NCBI GenBank assembly: GCA_963169195.1
Contig: CAUJDN010000066.1
Location: 1 to 64,000, forward strand
Direction of reading: 5' to 3'
Origin: Acidobacteriota bacterium
GTDB taxonomy: Bacteria > Acidobacteriota > Vicinamibacteria > Vicinamibacterales > UBA2999
DNA length: 64,000 bases
This document shows positions 42,092-52,460 of the stretch, piece by piece. Numbering within the stretch: position 1 is the first letter of the stretch; every line of letters begins with the position of its first letter. Both the position numbers and the translations under genes were made by a program. The notes below the pieces were generated by a model. The model was given only the letters and a program-made list of their open reading frames with translations, had not been told where the DNA came from and searched no databases.

Positions 42092-43192
42092 ATGGGTCGA
42101 GCGCTCACCATCTGGGAACAGGCCAGGCTGCAGGGGCATTCCCGACGTGACTTCCTGAAATTCTGCGCCTGGCTCACCGCCGCGGCCGGGATGGAGTCCT
42201 CGGCCATCGCCCAGGTGGTCCAGGCCCTCGAGACCAAGCCCCGCCTGCCGGTGGTCTGGTTCCACTTCCAGGAGTGCACGTGCTGCAGCGAGTCGTTCAT
42301 CCGCTCGTCGCACCCCATCGTCTCGGACATCATCCTCGACAAGCTCTCGCTCGATTACACGCAGACCCTCCAGGCGGCCGCCGGTGTGCAGGCCGAGAAG
42401 GCGCTGCACGACACGATGGCGAAGCATTTCGGCGAGTACCTGATGCTCGTCGAGGGCTCCATCCCGACCGCCGCCGACGGCGTCTACTGCACCATCGCCG
42501 GCCGCACGGCCCTCGACATCGTGAAGGAGGCCGCGGCCGGCGCGAAGGCGATCGTGGCGTGGGGGAGCTGCGCATCGAACGGCTGCATCCAGGCGGCCAG
42601 CCCCAATCCGACCGGGGCGACGCCGGTCCACAGGATCATCACCGACAAGCCCATCATCAAGGTGCCCGGCTGCCCGCCCATCGGCGAGGTGATGGCCGGC
42701 ACCATCGTCCATCTGCTGGCGTTCGGGACCATTCCCGAGCTCGACCGCGTGGGGCGCCCGAAGGCGTTCTACTCGCGCCGCGTGCACGACACGTGCTACC
42801 GGCGGCCCAACTACGACGCGGGCCTCTTCGTGGAGTCGTGGGACGACGAGAACGCGAAGAAGGGCTACTGCCTGTACAAGATGGGCTGCCGGGGACCGAC
42901 GACCTACAACGCCTGCGCCGTCACCAAGTGGAACAACGGCGTGAGCTTCCCGATTCAATCCGGCCATGGCTGCATCGGCTGCAGCGAGGAGAACTTCTGG
43001 GACAACGGGCCGTTCTACCAGCGGCTCACGAACCTCCCGGGGTTCCCCATCGAGGCCACCGCCGACAGGGTGGGCCTGGCGGTTGGCGCCGCCACCGCCG
43101 TGGGCCTGGGCGCCCACGCCGTGCTGACCTTCGTGCGGAAGCGCGACGTGAAGGGCGGGCACGAGTCCGCTGAACCGAAGCCTCAGGAGTAG
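42092..43192 (+). CDS. hyaA: [NiFe] hydrogenase small subunit, group 1 membrane-bound, oxygen-tolerant type
   Basis: 366 residues from ATG 42092 with GGGAGGT 5 nt upstream; an upstream in-frame ATG at 42005 lacks such a site. Tat signal SRRDFLKFC near residues 18-25. The proximal cluster has six cysteines: C62, C64 and C65 in QECTCCSES, C160 and C165 in WGSCASNGC, and C194 in VPGCPP. The two extra ones (C64 and C165) match Cys19 and Cys120 of E. coli Hyd-1, which form the [4Fe-3S] cluster giving oxygen tolerance. Distal and medial cluster motifs follow (HDTCYRRPNYD; CLYKMGCRGPTTYNAC; GHGCIGCSEENFWDNG). A C-terminal membrane helix (GLAVGAATAVGLGAHAVL) anchors it. It carries electrons from the large subunit to cytochrome b. 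Confidence 0.95.
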   Translation: MGRALTIWEQARLQGHSRRDFLKFCAWLTAAAGMESSAIAQVVQALETKPRLPVVWFHFQECTCCSESFIRSSHPIVSDIILDKLSLDYTQTLQAAAGVQAEKALHDTMAKHFGEYLMLVEGSIPTAADGVYCTIAGRTALDIVKEAAAGAKAIVAWGSCASNGCIQAASPNPTGATPVHRIITDKPIIKVPGCPPIGEVMAGTIVHLLAFGTIPELDRVGRPKAFYSRRVHDTCYRRPNYDAGLFVESWDDENAKKGYCLYKMGCRGPTTYNACAVTKWNNGVSFPIQSGHGCIGCSEENFWDNGPFYQRLTNLPGFPIEATADRVGLAVGAATAVGLGAHAVLTFVRKRDVKGGHESAEPKPQE

Positions 43193-43198
43193 CCCGCC

Positions 43199-44914
<1,716 letters not shown>

Positions 44915-44926
44915 TGCGAGGCGAAC

Positions 44927-45634
44927 ATGGCCACCACGACCGCGTTCGAACGGGCCTACATCTGGGAGCGGCCGGTCCGCCTCTATCACTGGGTGACCGT
45001 GGCGAGCCTGCTCGTGCTCGCCGCCACCGGGCTCGTCATCGGGCGGCCCCCGGCGTTCCTGACCGCCGGTGACGCCTCGGCCAGCCAGTGGTTCGGGACC
45101 GTGCGGTTCCTCCACTTCGCAGCTGGCTACGTCTTCCTGTTCGCCTTCGTCATCCGTGTCTACTGGATGTTCGCGGGCAACGAATACGCACGCTGGCACA
45201 ACTTCTACCCGCTGACGCCGACGCGGTTCCGCCGCTGGCTGGGCGGCGTCCTGCAGGTCATCAAGGTCGATGTGCTGCAGATCCAGAAGAAGCCCGTGCA
45301 GGTGCGGGGGCACAACGCCATGGCGTCCGCCATCTACGGGATGGTGTTCCTGGTGACCGTGTTCCAGATCGTGATGGGCTTTGCGCTCTACGCGCCGATG
45401 AGCGACGCCTGGTTCCCGCGGCTCTTCGCGTGGGTGGTCCCGATGATGGGCGGTGACGCCAACGTCCGCATCTGGCACCATCTCGCTACCTGGTTCTTCA
45501 TCGTCTTCGCGGCCATCCACGTCTACCTGTCGGTGTTCCACGACGTCGTCGAGGCGGAGGGCGAGATCTCGTCGATGGTCAGCGGCTCCAAGTACTTCCA
45601 CCAGGACGCGGGCGGCCGGCGCGGCGTGAAGTGA
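44927..45634 (+). CDS. hyaC: Ni/Fe-hydrogenase b-type cytochrome subunit
   Basis: 235 residues with four membrane helices. YIWERPVRLYHWVTVASLLVL (shown to 20: IWERPVRLYHWVTVASLLVL) opens the first with a heme-ligand His. Further His occur in RFLHFAAGYVFLFAF, and RIWHHLATWFFIVFAAIHVY in the last helix. These match HyaC/HupC, which binds two b hemes and passes electrons from the small subunit to quinone. It lies 12 bp after the large subunit. Confidence 0.94.
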   Translation: MATTTAFERAYIWERPVRLYHWVTVASLLVLAATGLVIGRPPAFLTAGDASASQWFGTVRFLHFAAGYVFLFAFVIRVYWMFAGNEYARWHNFYPLTPTRFRRWLGGVLQVIKVDVLQIQKKPVQVRGHNAMASAIYGMVFLVTVFQIVMGFALYAPMSDAWFPRLFAWVVPMMGGDANVRIWHHLATWFFIVFAAIHVYLSVFHDVVEAEGEISSMVSGSKYFHQDAGGRRGVK

Positions 45635-45651
45635 GAAGCGGGACGCGGGCG

Positions 45652-46107
45652 ATGCCCACACCGACGCTGATTCTCGGCATCGGGAACCTGTTGATGGGAG
45701 ATGAGGGCGTGGGGGTCCACGCCCTCCGCGTCTTCGGGCACGAGACCTGGCCCGAGGGCGTCTCGCTCGTCGATGGAGGCACCGGTGGCTTTCACCTGCT
45801 CGAGTACCTGGCCGACTATCCGCGCATCGTGATGATCGACGCCACCATGGACGGCGCACCGGCCGGGACCGTCTCGGTCCTGAAGCCGCGCTACGCGTCC
45901 GACTTCCCGCGGGTGCTCACGGCCCACGACATCGGCCTGCGCGACCTCATCGAGTCGGCGGCGCTCCTCGGGCCGCTGCCCGATATCACGCTCGTGACCG
46001 TGTCCATCGAGGAGATTCGCTCGATGGTGACGGACCTCTCGGCGCCCGTCGCCGCCGCCATCCCGACCGTGCGCGAGCGGGTCGCGCAGGCCGTTCACCA
46101 GGCGTGA
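45652..46107 (+). CDS. hyaD: hydrogenase maturation endopeptidase
   Basis: 151 residues from ATG 45652; an alternative GTG at 45631 overlaps the hyaC stop. Motifs of HupD/HyaD proteases: LILGIGNLLMGDEGVGVHA with the Ni-sensing Glu replaced as DEGVG, DGGTGGFHLL, and AHDIGLRDLI. It checks that Ni is inserted and then clips the large-subunit C-terminal tail. It is part of the hya operon. Confidence 0.93.
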   Translation: MPTPTLILGIGNLLMGDEGVGVHALRVFGHETWPEGVSLVDGGTGGFHLLEYLADYPRIVMIDATMDGAPAGTVSVLKPRYASDFPRVLTAHDIGLRDLIESAALLGPLPDITLVTVSIEEIRSMVTDLSAPVAAAIPTVRERVAQAVHQA

Positions 46108-46156
46108 ACCGGGCCTCTGCGCTCTGCACTTGAACTTTGCGCTCGAACACGGCACT

Positions 46157-46185
46157 CTGCACCGTGCACCCCTGCACCGTGCACC
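46157..46185 (+). repeat. short tandem repeat before hypC
   Basis: CTGCACCGTGCACC is repeated at 46157-46170 and 46172-46185 with a 15-bp period. Each unit contains a palindromic core (GTGCAC). The surrounding 46115-46195 continues with degenerate CTCTGCACTTGAACTTTGCG-like wording. It lies in the 109-bp gap between the protease gene and hypC and encodes nothing visible. Confidence 0.6.
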
Positions 46186-46216
46186 CTTCGCACCCGGCAT
46201 TCGAGGAGTTCCAACG

Positions 46217-46474
46217 ATGTGTCTCGCGGTCCCCGGCAAGATCCTCGAGATCGACGGCGACGACCCGCTGCTGCGCTCCGGGCGGGTGGATTTCGCCGGC
46301 ATCCAGAAGCGCGTGAACCTCAGCTACGTGCCGGACGCGCGCGTGGGTGACTACGTGCTGGTGCACGTCGGGTTTGCGATTTCGACCGTGGACGAGGCGG
46401 AGGCCGCACAGGTGCTGGAGTACCTCCGGACGATGGGGGACTTGAGCGAGTTGAAGGAAGGCGAAGACTCCTGA
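46217..46474 (+). CDS. hypC: hydrogenase assembly chaperone HypC
   Basis: 85 residues from ATG 46217 with GAGGAG 8 nt upstream. The start MCLAVPGKILEIDGDD carries the essential Cys2 that binds the Fe(CN)2CO precursor and the large subunit. The rest (GRVDFAGIQKRVNLSYVPDA; VGDYVLVHVGFAIS) is the OB-fold of HypC/HybG. The other hyp genes (A, B, D, E, F) are not in the window. Confidence 0.95.
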   Translation: MCLAVPGKILEIDGDDPLLRSGRVDFAGIQKRVNLSYVPDARVGDYVLVHVGFAISTVDEAEAAQVLEYLRTMGDLSELKEGEDS

Positions 46475-46615
46475 GCCCACCTGCCCGAGTCTGCACAGGG
46501 CTGCTCGCCGGCCCGACCCAGTTCTGTCAACCGCGCATGCCACGGATTGTCAGCCCGCACGCGTTCTTGCCGCGTCGCGCCGGGCACATCCAGGGGTTTC
46601 CGGCCATTTTCTGGA

Positions 46616-46631
46616 TGGCCCGAATCTTGAT
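46616..46631 (+). promoter_or_regulatory. candidate sigma-54 promoter of the pilin gene
   Basis: TGGCCCGAATCTTGAT resembles the sigma-54 consensus TGGCACG-N4-TTGCA with correct GG to G spacing; the expected GC of the -12 box is GA. It lies 53 bp before the pilin ATG. Pilin genes are often sigma-54 dependent. The match is imperfect. Confidence 0.35.
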
Positions 46632-46683
46632 AGGCCTTCGGACAGAGGTTCTGAACGCGGCCGGCAGAGGAGGACCGGCGACC

Positions 46684-47223
46684 ATGCGCATCCGTGACGT
46701 CCGAGGGTTCACGCTGATCGAACTGCTCATCGTGGTAGCCATCATCGGGATTCTGGCCGCCATCGCCGTCCCCGGGCTCCTCGGCGCCCGACGCGCCGGC
46801 AACCAGGCTTCGGCCATCGCCTCGCTGCGGGCCATCAGCAGCTCGCAGCGTGCCTACTCCTCCACGTGCGCGATTGGGGGGTTTGCGTCGGATCTGACGC
46901 AGCTCGCCGTGCCCCCCGCCGCCGGTGGTGCTGCCTTTATCAGCCCGGACCTTGGCGTCGCGGCATCCGTGGACAAGAGCGGGTACACCGTCACGATGGC
47001 CGCGGGCACGGATGGCACTCCCTGGCCGTTCGATGCCTGCAACGGCGTCGCGGGTGCGACCCTGTCGTCGACGTTCTACGCCACGGCGGAGCCGTTTGCT
47101 CCCGGGTCGACGGGCACGACGTTCTACTGGCTCGGTGTCGCGGGGACGATCTTCGGCGACGTCGCGGCGATTCCGTCGACCGACGGGCTGGACCAGGCTC
47201 CCGGAGGCTCGCCCATCCAGTAG
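46684..47223 (+). CDS. type IV pilin-like protein
   Basis: 179 residues from ATG 46684, with GAGGAGGA 9 nt upstream; the frame is open to 46537 but that leader is not pilin-like. Prepilin motif RGFTLIELLIVVAIIGILAA: cleavage is expected after Gly with Phe+1 and Glu+5 conserved. The hydrophobic helix leads into a globular head with a Cys pair (STCAIGG; FDACNGV) and Ala/Gly-rich strands. No pilus assembly genes are near, so it is a stand-alone major or minor pilin or a type II secretion pseudopilin. Confidence 0.9.
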   Translation: MRIRDVRGFTLIELLIVVAIIGILAAIAVPGLLGARRAGNQASAIASLRAISSSQRAYSSTCAIGGFASDLTQLAVPPAAGGAAFISPDLGVAASVDKSGYTVTMAAGTDGTPWPFDACNGVAGATLSSTFYATAEPFAPGSTGTTFYWLGVAGTIFGDVAAIPSTDGLDQAPGGSPIQ

Positions 47224-47442
47224 CCGGCTCACCATCGCAGAGTCGGGCGCGTGCGTGAGGCGCACCGTGCCCGTATATCGCGTGCCCGCGAGCGCGCGCG
47301 AAACCGCACGTCACCGGCGCAGCCCCAGTGCCCGGCGACATCGTCGGGACGCGTGCCCGGCACCGCCGCCGAAGGCGCCGGACGTGATCGTGGACCGGAC
47401 GGGCGATCTTCCTGTACGGTGGAGCGGGCTTACCCGCCACGC

Positions 47443-48546
47443 ATGATACCCACATTGGTCCGGTTGCGCCGCTTCGCGGTGACGGCGAGCCTCGTCGAAA
47501 CCTGCTCGCTGCGGGAGGCCGTGGCGCGACTGGGATTCGTGCAGGCGGATCCCATCCGCGCGCCGGCACGCGCGCAGGATCTGACCCTGAGGCACCGCGT
47601 GCGCGGGTACCGGGCCGGCGACCTCGAGCGCCGCTATGCCTCCCTCGACCTCGAGGAAGACGTTTTCGTGAACTACGGCTTCGTGCCGCGGTCGGTGCAT
47701 GCCCTCATGCACCCGCGCGGGCGGCTCCCCCCCATGTCCCCATCGAAGAAGAAGCGTGTCGAGGACCTGCTGGCGTTCGTCCGCGCGCGCGGCACGGTCC
47801 ATCCCCGGGAGGTGGACGCCCGCTTCGGGCACGGCTCGGTGATTAACTACTGGGGCGGATCGTCCAGTGCGACCACGCACCTGCTGGACGACATGCACTA
47901 TCGGGGGATCCTCCGCGTCGCGGGGCGGGACGCGGGCATTCGCCTCTATGCCCTACACCAGCGGGACGGGGCTCCCGCCGAGGGCACCCGCGAGCGGCGT
48001 GCGAGAACCGATGCGCTCATCGACGTGGCCGTGCGGAAGTACGCGCCGGTCCCCGCGCCGACGCTGGCCTGGCTCGTGAATCGGCTGAGGCTCGCCGTGC
48101 CCCAGTGGCGCGACGAGTTGAAGGAGGCCCTCGCCAGGGCGAAGCGCCGCCTCTCGCATGCCCGCGCCGAGGGCGTGGACTGGTACTGGCCGGCGGGCGC
48201 TCCGTTGTCGTCCGATGACCCGGCGGGGGAGGTGCGCCTGCTGGCACCGTTCGATCCCGTGGTGTGGGACCGCCGGCGCTTCGAGTTGTTCTGGGGATGG
48301 GCCTACCGCTTCGAGGCCTACACACCCGCGTCGCGCCGCAGGCTGGGCTATTACGCGCTGCCGATGCTCTGGCGCGACCGCGTGATTGGGTGGGCGAACC
48401 TCACGGCGACGGACAGCGGGCTCGACGCGCAATTCGGCTATGTCGGCGGCCACGCGCCCAGGACGCCGGCGTTCCGGCGTGAGCTCGACGCCGAGATCGG
48501 GAGGATGGGGCAGTTCCTCCGCCGTCGGGGCCGCGCGAGCGCGTGA
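47443..48546 (+). CDS. YcaQ/AlkX-type winged-helix DNA glycosylase
   Basis: 367 residues from ATG 47443. The tandem winged-helix HTH_42 family is recognised by LREAVARLGFVQADPIRAPARA near the start, with the catalytic Q-x-D (Q34, D36) of the YcaQ/AlkX branch. HPRGRLPPMSPSKKKR, INYWGGSSSATTHLLDDMHY and LLAPFDPVVWDRRRFELFW follow in the usual order. Family members unhook interstrand DNA crosslinks and remove bulky alkylated bases. The gap 47224-47442 before it shows no gene. Confidence 0.85.
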   Translation: MIPTLVRLRRFAVTASLVETCSLREAVARLGFVQADPIRAPARAQDLTLRHRVRGYRAGDLERRYASLDLEEDVFVNYGFVPRSVHALMHPRGRLPPMSPSKKKRVEDLLAFVRARGTVHPREVDARFGHGSVINYWGGSSSATTHLLDDMHYRGILRVAGRDAGIRLYALHQRDGAPAEGTRERRARTDALIDVAVRKYAPVPAPTLAWLVNRLRLAVPQWRDELKEALARAKRRLSHARAEGVDWYWPAGAPLSSDDPAGEVRLLAPFDPVVWDRRRFELFWGWAYRFEAYTPASRRRLGYYALPMLWRDRVIGWANLTATDSGLDAQFGYVGGHAPRTPAFRRELDAEIGRMGQFLRRRGRASA

Positions 48547-48576
48547 ACCGTCACGGGAATGATCGCGCGGTCGCCG

Positions 48577-49470
48577 TCACGCCTCGAGCCCCGGCGGCAG
48601 CGGCGCGACCAGGTCGAGTTCCTGTCCCGTGGCCGGGTGCGCGAGCCCGAGCCGATAGGCGTGCAGCAGGTAGCCGCCATCGCCCGGCAGCCCCGGGTCT
48701 CGCAGGCGCGGCGCGCCGCCCTCCGCGTAGAGCGGGTCGCCGACGAGGGGATGGCCGGCGCACGCCAGATGGATGCGGATCTGGTGAGGCCGGCCGGTTG
48801 TGATGCGCACGTCGAACACGGACTCGCCGACGCGCCGCTCGACCACGCGGAGAGTGCTGTGGGCGGGCCGGCCCTGCGCGCTGGCGGCGTGCACCGAGCC
48901 GAGACGCGGATGCGCCACCGGCCCGATGGGGACGGTGACCTCCATCTCCGACCATCGGGGCACACCGCGCCCGAGAGCCCGGTAGCGCTTCGTCACGCGG
49001 TGCTCGCGCCACGCCTGCCCGAGCACGCCCGCGGCTTCTGCGGACAGGGCGAACAGAACCACGCCCGACGTGAACCGACCCAGCCGATGCACCGGGTGTG
49101 CGTGCAGATAGCGTGCGCGCACCAGTGCCAGCAGCGTGTGATCCAGGAATCCGCCCGCCGGCATCGTCGGAAGGCCGCTGGGCTTGTGCACGGCGAGCAT
49201 GGCCGCGTCCTCGAACAGCACGTCGAAGTGCAGGGGGACGTCGGGCTCGTGCCACGGCGGGCGGTGCCACGTGAGCACCTGCCCGGCGCGTAGCGCTTCG
49301 TCGCCGCGGGCGAGCCGCCCGTCCAGTTCGATCTCGCCCCCCTGGAGGCGGGCCGTCCACTCGTCGATCCCCGAGTGGGCATAGGTGTCGGCAAGGTAGC
49401 CGAGGACGGTCCGCCCGGCCGCCTCCGGCCCGACCTGGGCGCGATACGTGCAGCCGCGATTGCGTGTCAC
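48577..49470 (-). CDS. RluA-like pseudouridine synthase homologue with Gly in place of the catalytic Asp
   Basis: 297 residues from GTG 49470, with AAGGAG 4 nt upstream; frames reaching further upstream run into treY. The fold is clear: S4-like start, MLAVHKPSGLPTMPAGGF, HPVHRLGRFTSGVVLFALS, TTGRPHQIRIHLACAGHPLVGDPLY (in parts). In RluA enzymes the signature is HRLD, with Asp as nucleophile; here it is HRLG (G131). Either this subgroup uses another residue or it is an RNA-binding protein without synthase activity. It starts 22 bp after treY and may be the last gene of the trehalose operon. Confidence 0.85.
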   Translation of the reverse strand: MTRNRGCTYRAQVGPEAAGRTVLGYLADTYAHSGIDEWTARLQGGEIELDGRLARGDEALRAGQVLTWHRPPWHEPDVPLHFDVLFEDAAMLAVHKPSGLPTMPAGGFLDHTLLALVRARYLHAHPVHRLGRFTSGVVLFALSAEAAGVLGQAWREHRVTKRYRALGRGVPRWSEMEVTVPIGPVAHPRLGSVHAASAQGRPAHSTLRVVERRVGESVFDVRITTGRPHQIRIHLACAGHPLVGDPLYAEGGAPRLRDPGLPGDGGYLLHAYRLGLAHPATGQELDLVAPLPPGLEA

Positions 49471-49492
49471 GATCTCCTTCTGTCGCGTCCGA

Positions 49493-52456
49493 TCACTTCC
49501 GAACGGGCAGGGCGCGAAGCAGCGCGACCGGCGAGGCCTCGAGGGCGTGCGACACGAGGAGCCACTCGCCGTGCTCGCCGCGGATGGGCGCGACCGTCTG
49601 GCCGGTGAAGACGTGGACCCATCGGCGCCCGCGCCAGCCGTCCGGCAGCCGCACGCGCGTGTCGGACCAGGCCGCCGCCGGGGGCCCGAGGCCGCCGGCC
49701 TCGCGTGCCAAATCCGCCACCAGGCGGGGGACAATCGCCAGAAGGCGCTCGCCGGCATGCGCGCGGCCGCAGGCCACGATGTGGTCGTCCCTGAGTCCTT
49801 CCACCGAGAGGCCGGCGTACTCGCCGTCGATGAAGGCGGCCGGGATCTCCCGGCGAAGGCGGAGGCCGGCGGCCGTGATGAACAGCTTGATGCGCCCATC
49901 GGGCCAGTTTTCCAGCCACTGAGCCAGCCCATCGGGCGGTGCGCCCTCGCCGCTGGAGGTGCGCGACAGCGCGGCGTCGATGTCTGCCAGCCAGGCGCGC
50001 CGCTGCGCGTAGTCGACCGGGCGCCGATTGTCCGGATCCACCAGCGTCAGGTCCCAGAGCTCCGTGCCCTGGTAGAAGTCCGGCACGCCCGGCGACACCA
50101 GCTTCAGGACGAGCTGGCCCAGCGAGTTGATCGCTCCGGCACGGGACACGCGCCTCGCGAACGGCACGAACGCCTCGAGGAATCGCGCGGACCGATCGCC
50201 GGTCAGGGTCTGGTCCACGAAGCCGAGCACGGCGGATTCGTAGGCGGCGTTCGGGTTGATCCAGCTGGTGTGCCGCTTGGCCTCGCGGGCCGCCTTCGTC
50301 ATGTAGGTGCGGAGGCGTTCGGCCAGTGCCGCGGGCGCGGCGGCTGGGATCGGTTCGGCCGCGAGCTCCGGCGGCCACGTGGCCAGGAGGGCCTGGTAGT
50401 AGTGGTACTCGTCGCTGCGATCCGGTGCCGGCTTGCGCGACACCCTCGTGTGGAACGACCGGGTGATCTGCGCCCACGAGGCGACCGCATCCCGCCAGTC
50501 TCCCGGGATCTCCGACAGCACGTTCAGCCTGGCGCGGGCGTCCTCCCCGCGTTTGGTGTCGTGCGTGGCCGTCGCGTTCATCTCGAGCGGCCAGTGCCGG
50601 CGACGGTGGGCATTGGCGGCGTGGAACTCGTCCACGGTGCGGCCGAACCGCTCGGGATCGCCGCCGACCTCGTTCAGCGACAGCAGGACGTTGTATCGAT
50701 AGAATGCCGTATCCTCGACGCCCTTGGCCTGCACGGGCGCCGTGTACTGCTGGAACTTCCTCGCCACGTCCACGCACGGTGCGAACGGGAGGGCATCAGG
50801 CGCGCCGGCGGCGCGCGCGCGCGCCGGGGTGGGCAGGAGCACCCGCTCGAGGAAGGCGAAGATCGTGGGCTCCGCGGCGGGGTTGCGCGCCTGGGCCGCG
50901 GCCAATGCCGCAGCCACCGAGACGCGATCCGCCGGGCTCGTGCCCCGCTCGGTCACATAGGTGCGATACACCGGAAAGCACGCCACGACCTCGCGAAGCG
51001 TGCGGCGAATGCTGGCCAGCGTGAAGTCCCGCGACCCGCGATGGCTCTCGGACAGGCGATTCACGGCGCTGGCGAGCACCTGGAACTCGCTCGAGAGCGC
51101 CGTCCCCACGATCAGCCGCTTGCTCTCGTACACGACATCGTCCAGGGTGCCCGTCTCACCGGTGAGGCGCTCAAAGACCCGAAGCATGCGGCGTTTGTGC
51201 CGCCCGTCCACGAACAGGCCGTTCACCTCGTTGAGGAAGTTGTAGCCGGTGGTGCCGGCCACGGCCCACCCCTCCGGCAGGGTCTCGCGGCCCGAGAGGA
51301 TCTTCTCGACGACCACGTAGAACGGGTGGCTCGTCTCGTCGGGCCCGTGCCTCGCCTGCAGCGCCTGCCGGAGGGAGGCGCGCAGGCGCACGAGGTACGC
51401 GGCCGGGTCGGCGAGCCCGTCGATGTGATCGAGCCTGAGCCCCGTGACCTTGCCATCGGCGACGAGCTGCAGGACCATCTCGTGGATGTGGTCGAAGACG
51501 CCCGGATCCTCGACGCGCAGTCCGGCCAGGTCGTTGACGTCGAAGAAGCGCCGGTAGTTGATCTCGTCGGCTGCCGTCCGCCAGTAGGCGAGGCGGTACG
51601 CCTGCTGTTCGAGCAGGTCGTGCAGGGCATCGAAGCTGCGGGGATCGCCCACCACGCCGTTCACCGACGTGATGGCCGCGTCGACGTGCCGGCGCAACGG
51701 CTCGGACTCGGCCACGAGCCGCGCCAGCCGCTCCCGCGTCACTTCCTTCTCGCGCTGGCGTTCGGTGACGAGCGCCGTGTCGCGGACGGTGTACGGGGGC
51801 AGGTTCCTGAGCGCGGTCAGGATGCTCAGGAACTCGCGCAGCTGGCGATGGTCCTCGCCGAGCGCCGCGGTGAGCGCGTCGAGCCCCGACTCGAGGACAA
51901 GGGCGCCGCGGCGGGGGTTGATGGGCAACTGGTGCTCCCCGTAGTGCAGCACCAGGGCGCCCTCGTGGTAGCCGAGGCGCAACAGTCCCTGCTCGAGGGC
52001 CTCGCCGTAGGGCTCGCCGAGGATGGGCAGGAGCAGCCGGTTCTTCAACTCGGGCTTCAGCGGGTCCCAGTCGATGTCGAACACGCGCGCGAACGGCGAG
52101 CTGGGCCCGTTCTCGAGCACGTCCCGCCACCAGCCGTTCGTGCGCGCGTCGTTGCCCATGTGGTTGGGCACGAAATCGACGAGCAGCCCGAGGCCTTCGT
52201 GCGCGAGGGCCTCCGCCAGCTGGTCGAAGCCGGCCCAGCCGCCCAGCTCCGGATTGAGCTCGTTGTGGTTGGTGACGTCGTAGCCGTGCGTGCTGCCCGG
52301 CCTCGCCGTGAACGGCGGCGACACGTAGCAGTCCGTGACGCCGAGGGCCGCCAGGTAGGGCACCATCTGGCGCGCATCGAGGAACGTGAAGCCCGCGTGG
52401 AGCTGCAGCCGGTAGGTGCTCACCGGGGTGTGCGGGTGGCGGTTCATCGCGCTCAC
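49493..52456 (-). CDS. treY: malto-oligosyltrehalose synthase
   Basis: 987 residues, longer than the usual 700-950. GTG 52456 has GGAG 7 nt upstream; ATG 52447 is an alternative. The start STYRLQLHAGFTFLDARQMV is the hallmark of TreY. GH13 motifs include LLVDFVPNHMG, GLRLDHIDGLADP and IVVEKIL-like VVVEKILSGRETLPEGW, and later ATHDTKRGEDARARL. It converts the reducing end of alpha-1,4-glucans into an alpha,alpha-1,1 linkage, giving maltooligosyltrehalose for TreZ. Located 4 bp after treZ. Confidence 0.96.
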   Translation of the reverse strand: MSAMNRHPHTPVSTYRLQLHAGFTFLDARQMVPYLAALGVTDCYVSPPFTARPGSTHGYDVTNHNELNPELGGWAGFDQLAEALAHEGLGLLVDFVPNHMGNDARTNGWWRDVLENGPSSPFARVFDIDWDPLKPELKNRLLLPILGEPYGEALEQGLLRLGYHEGALVLHYGEHQLPINPRRGALVLESGLDALTAALGEDHRQLREFLSILTALRNLPPYTVRDTALVTERQREKEVTRERLARLVAESEPLRRHVDAAITSVNGVVGDPRSFDALHDLLEQQAYRLAYWRTAADEINYRRFFDVNDLAGLRVEDPGVFDHIHEMVLQLVADGKVTGLRLDHIDGLADPAAYLVRLRASLRQALQARHGPDETSHPFYVVVEKILSGRETLPEGWAVAGTTGYNFLNEVNGLFVDGRHKRRMLRVFERLTGETGTLDDVVYESKRLIVGTALSSEFQVLASAVNRLSESHRGSRDFTLASIRRTLREVVACFPVYRTYVTERGTSPADRVSVAAALAAAQARNPAAEPTIFAFLERVLLPTPARARAAGAPDALPFAPCVDVARKFQQYTAPVQAKGVEDTAFYRYNVLLSLNEVGGDPERFGRTVDEFHAANAHRRRHWPLEMNATATHDTKRGEDARARLNVLSEIPGDWRDAVASWAQITRSFHTRVSRKPAPDRSDEYHYYQALLATWPPELAAEPIPAAAPAALAERLRTYMTKAAREAKRHTSWINPNAAYESAVLGFVDQTLTGDRSARFLEAFVPFARRVSRAGAINSLGQLVLKLVSPGVPDFYQGTELWDLTLVDPDNRRPVDYAQRRAWLADIDAALSRTSSGEGAPPDGLAQWLENWPDGRIKLFITAAGLRLRREIPAAFIDGEYAGLSVEGLRDDHIVACGRAHAGERLLAIVPRLVADLAREAGGLGPPAAAWSDTRVRLPDGWRGRRWVHVFTGQTVAPIRGEHGEWLLVSHALEASPVALLRALPVRK

Positions 52457-52460
52457 GAGG

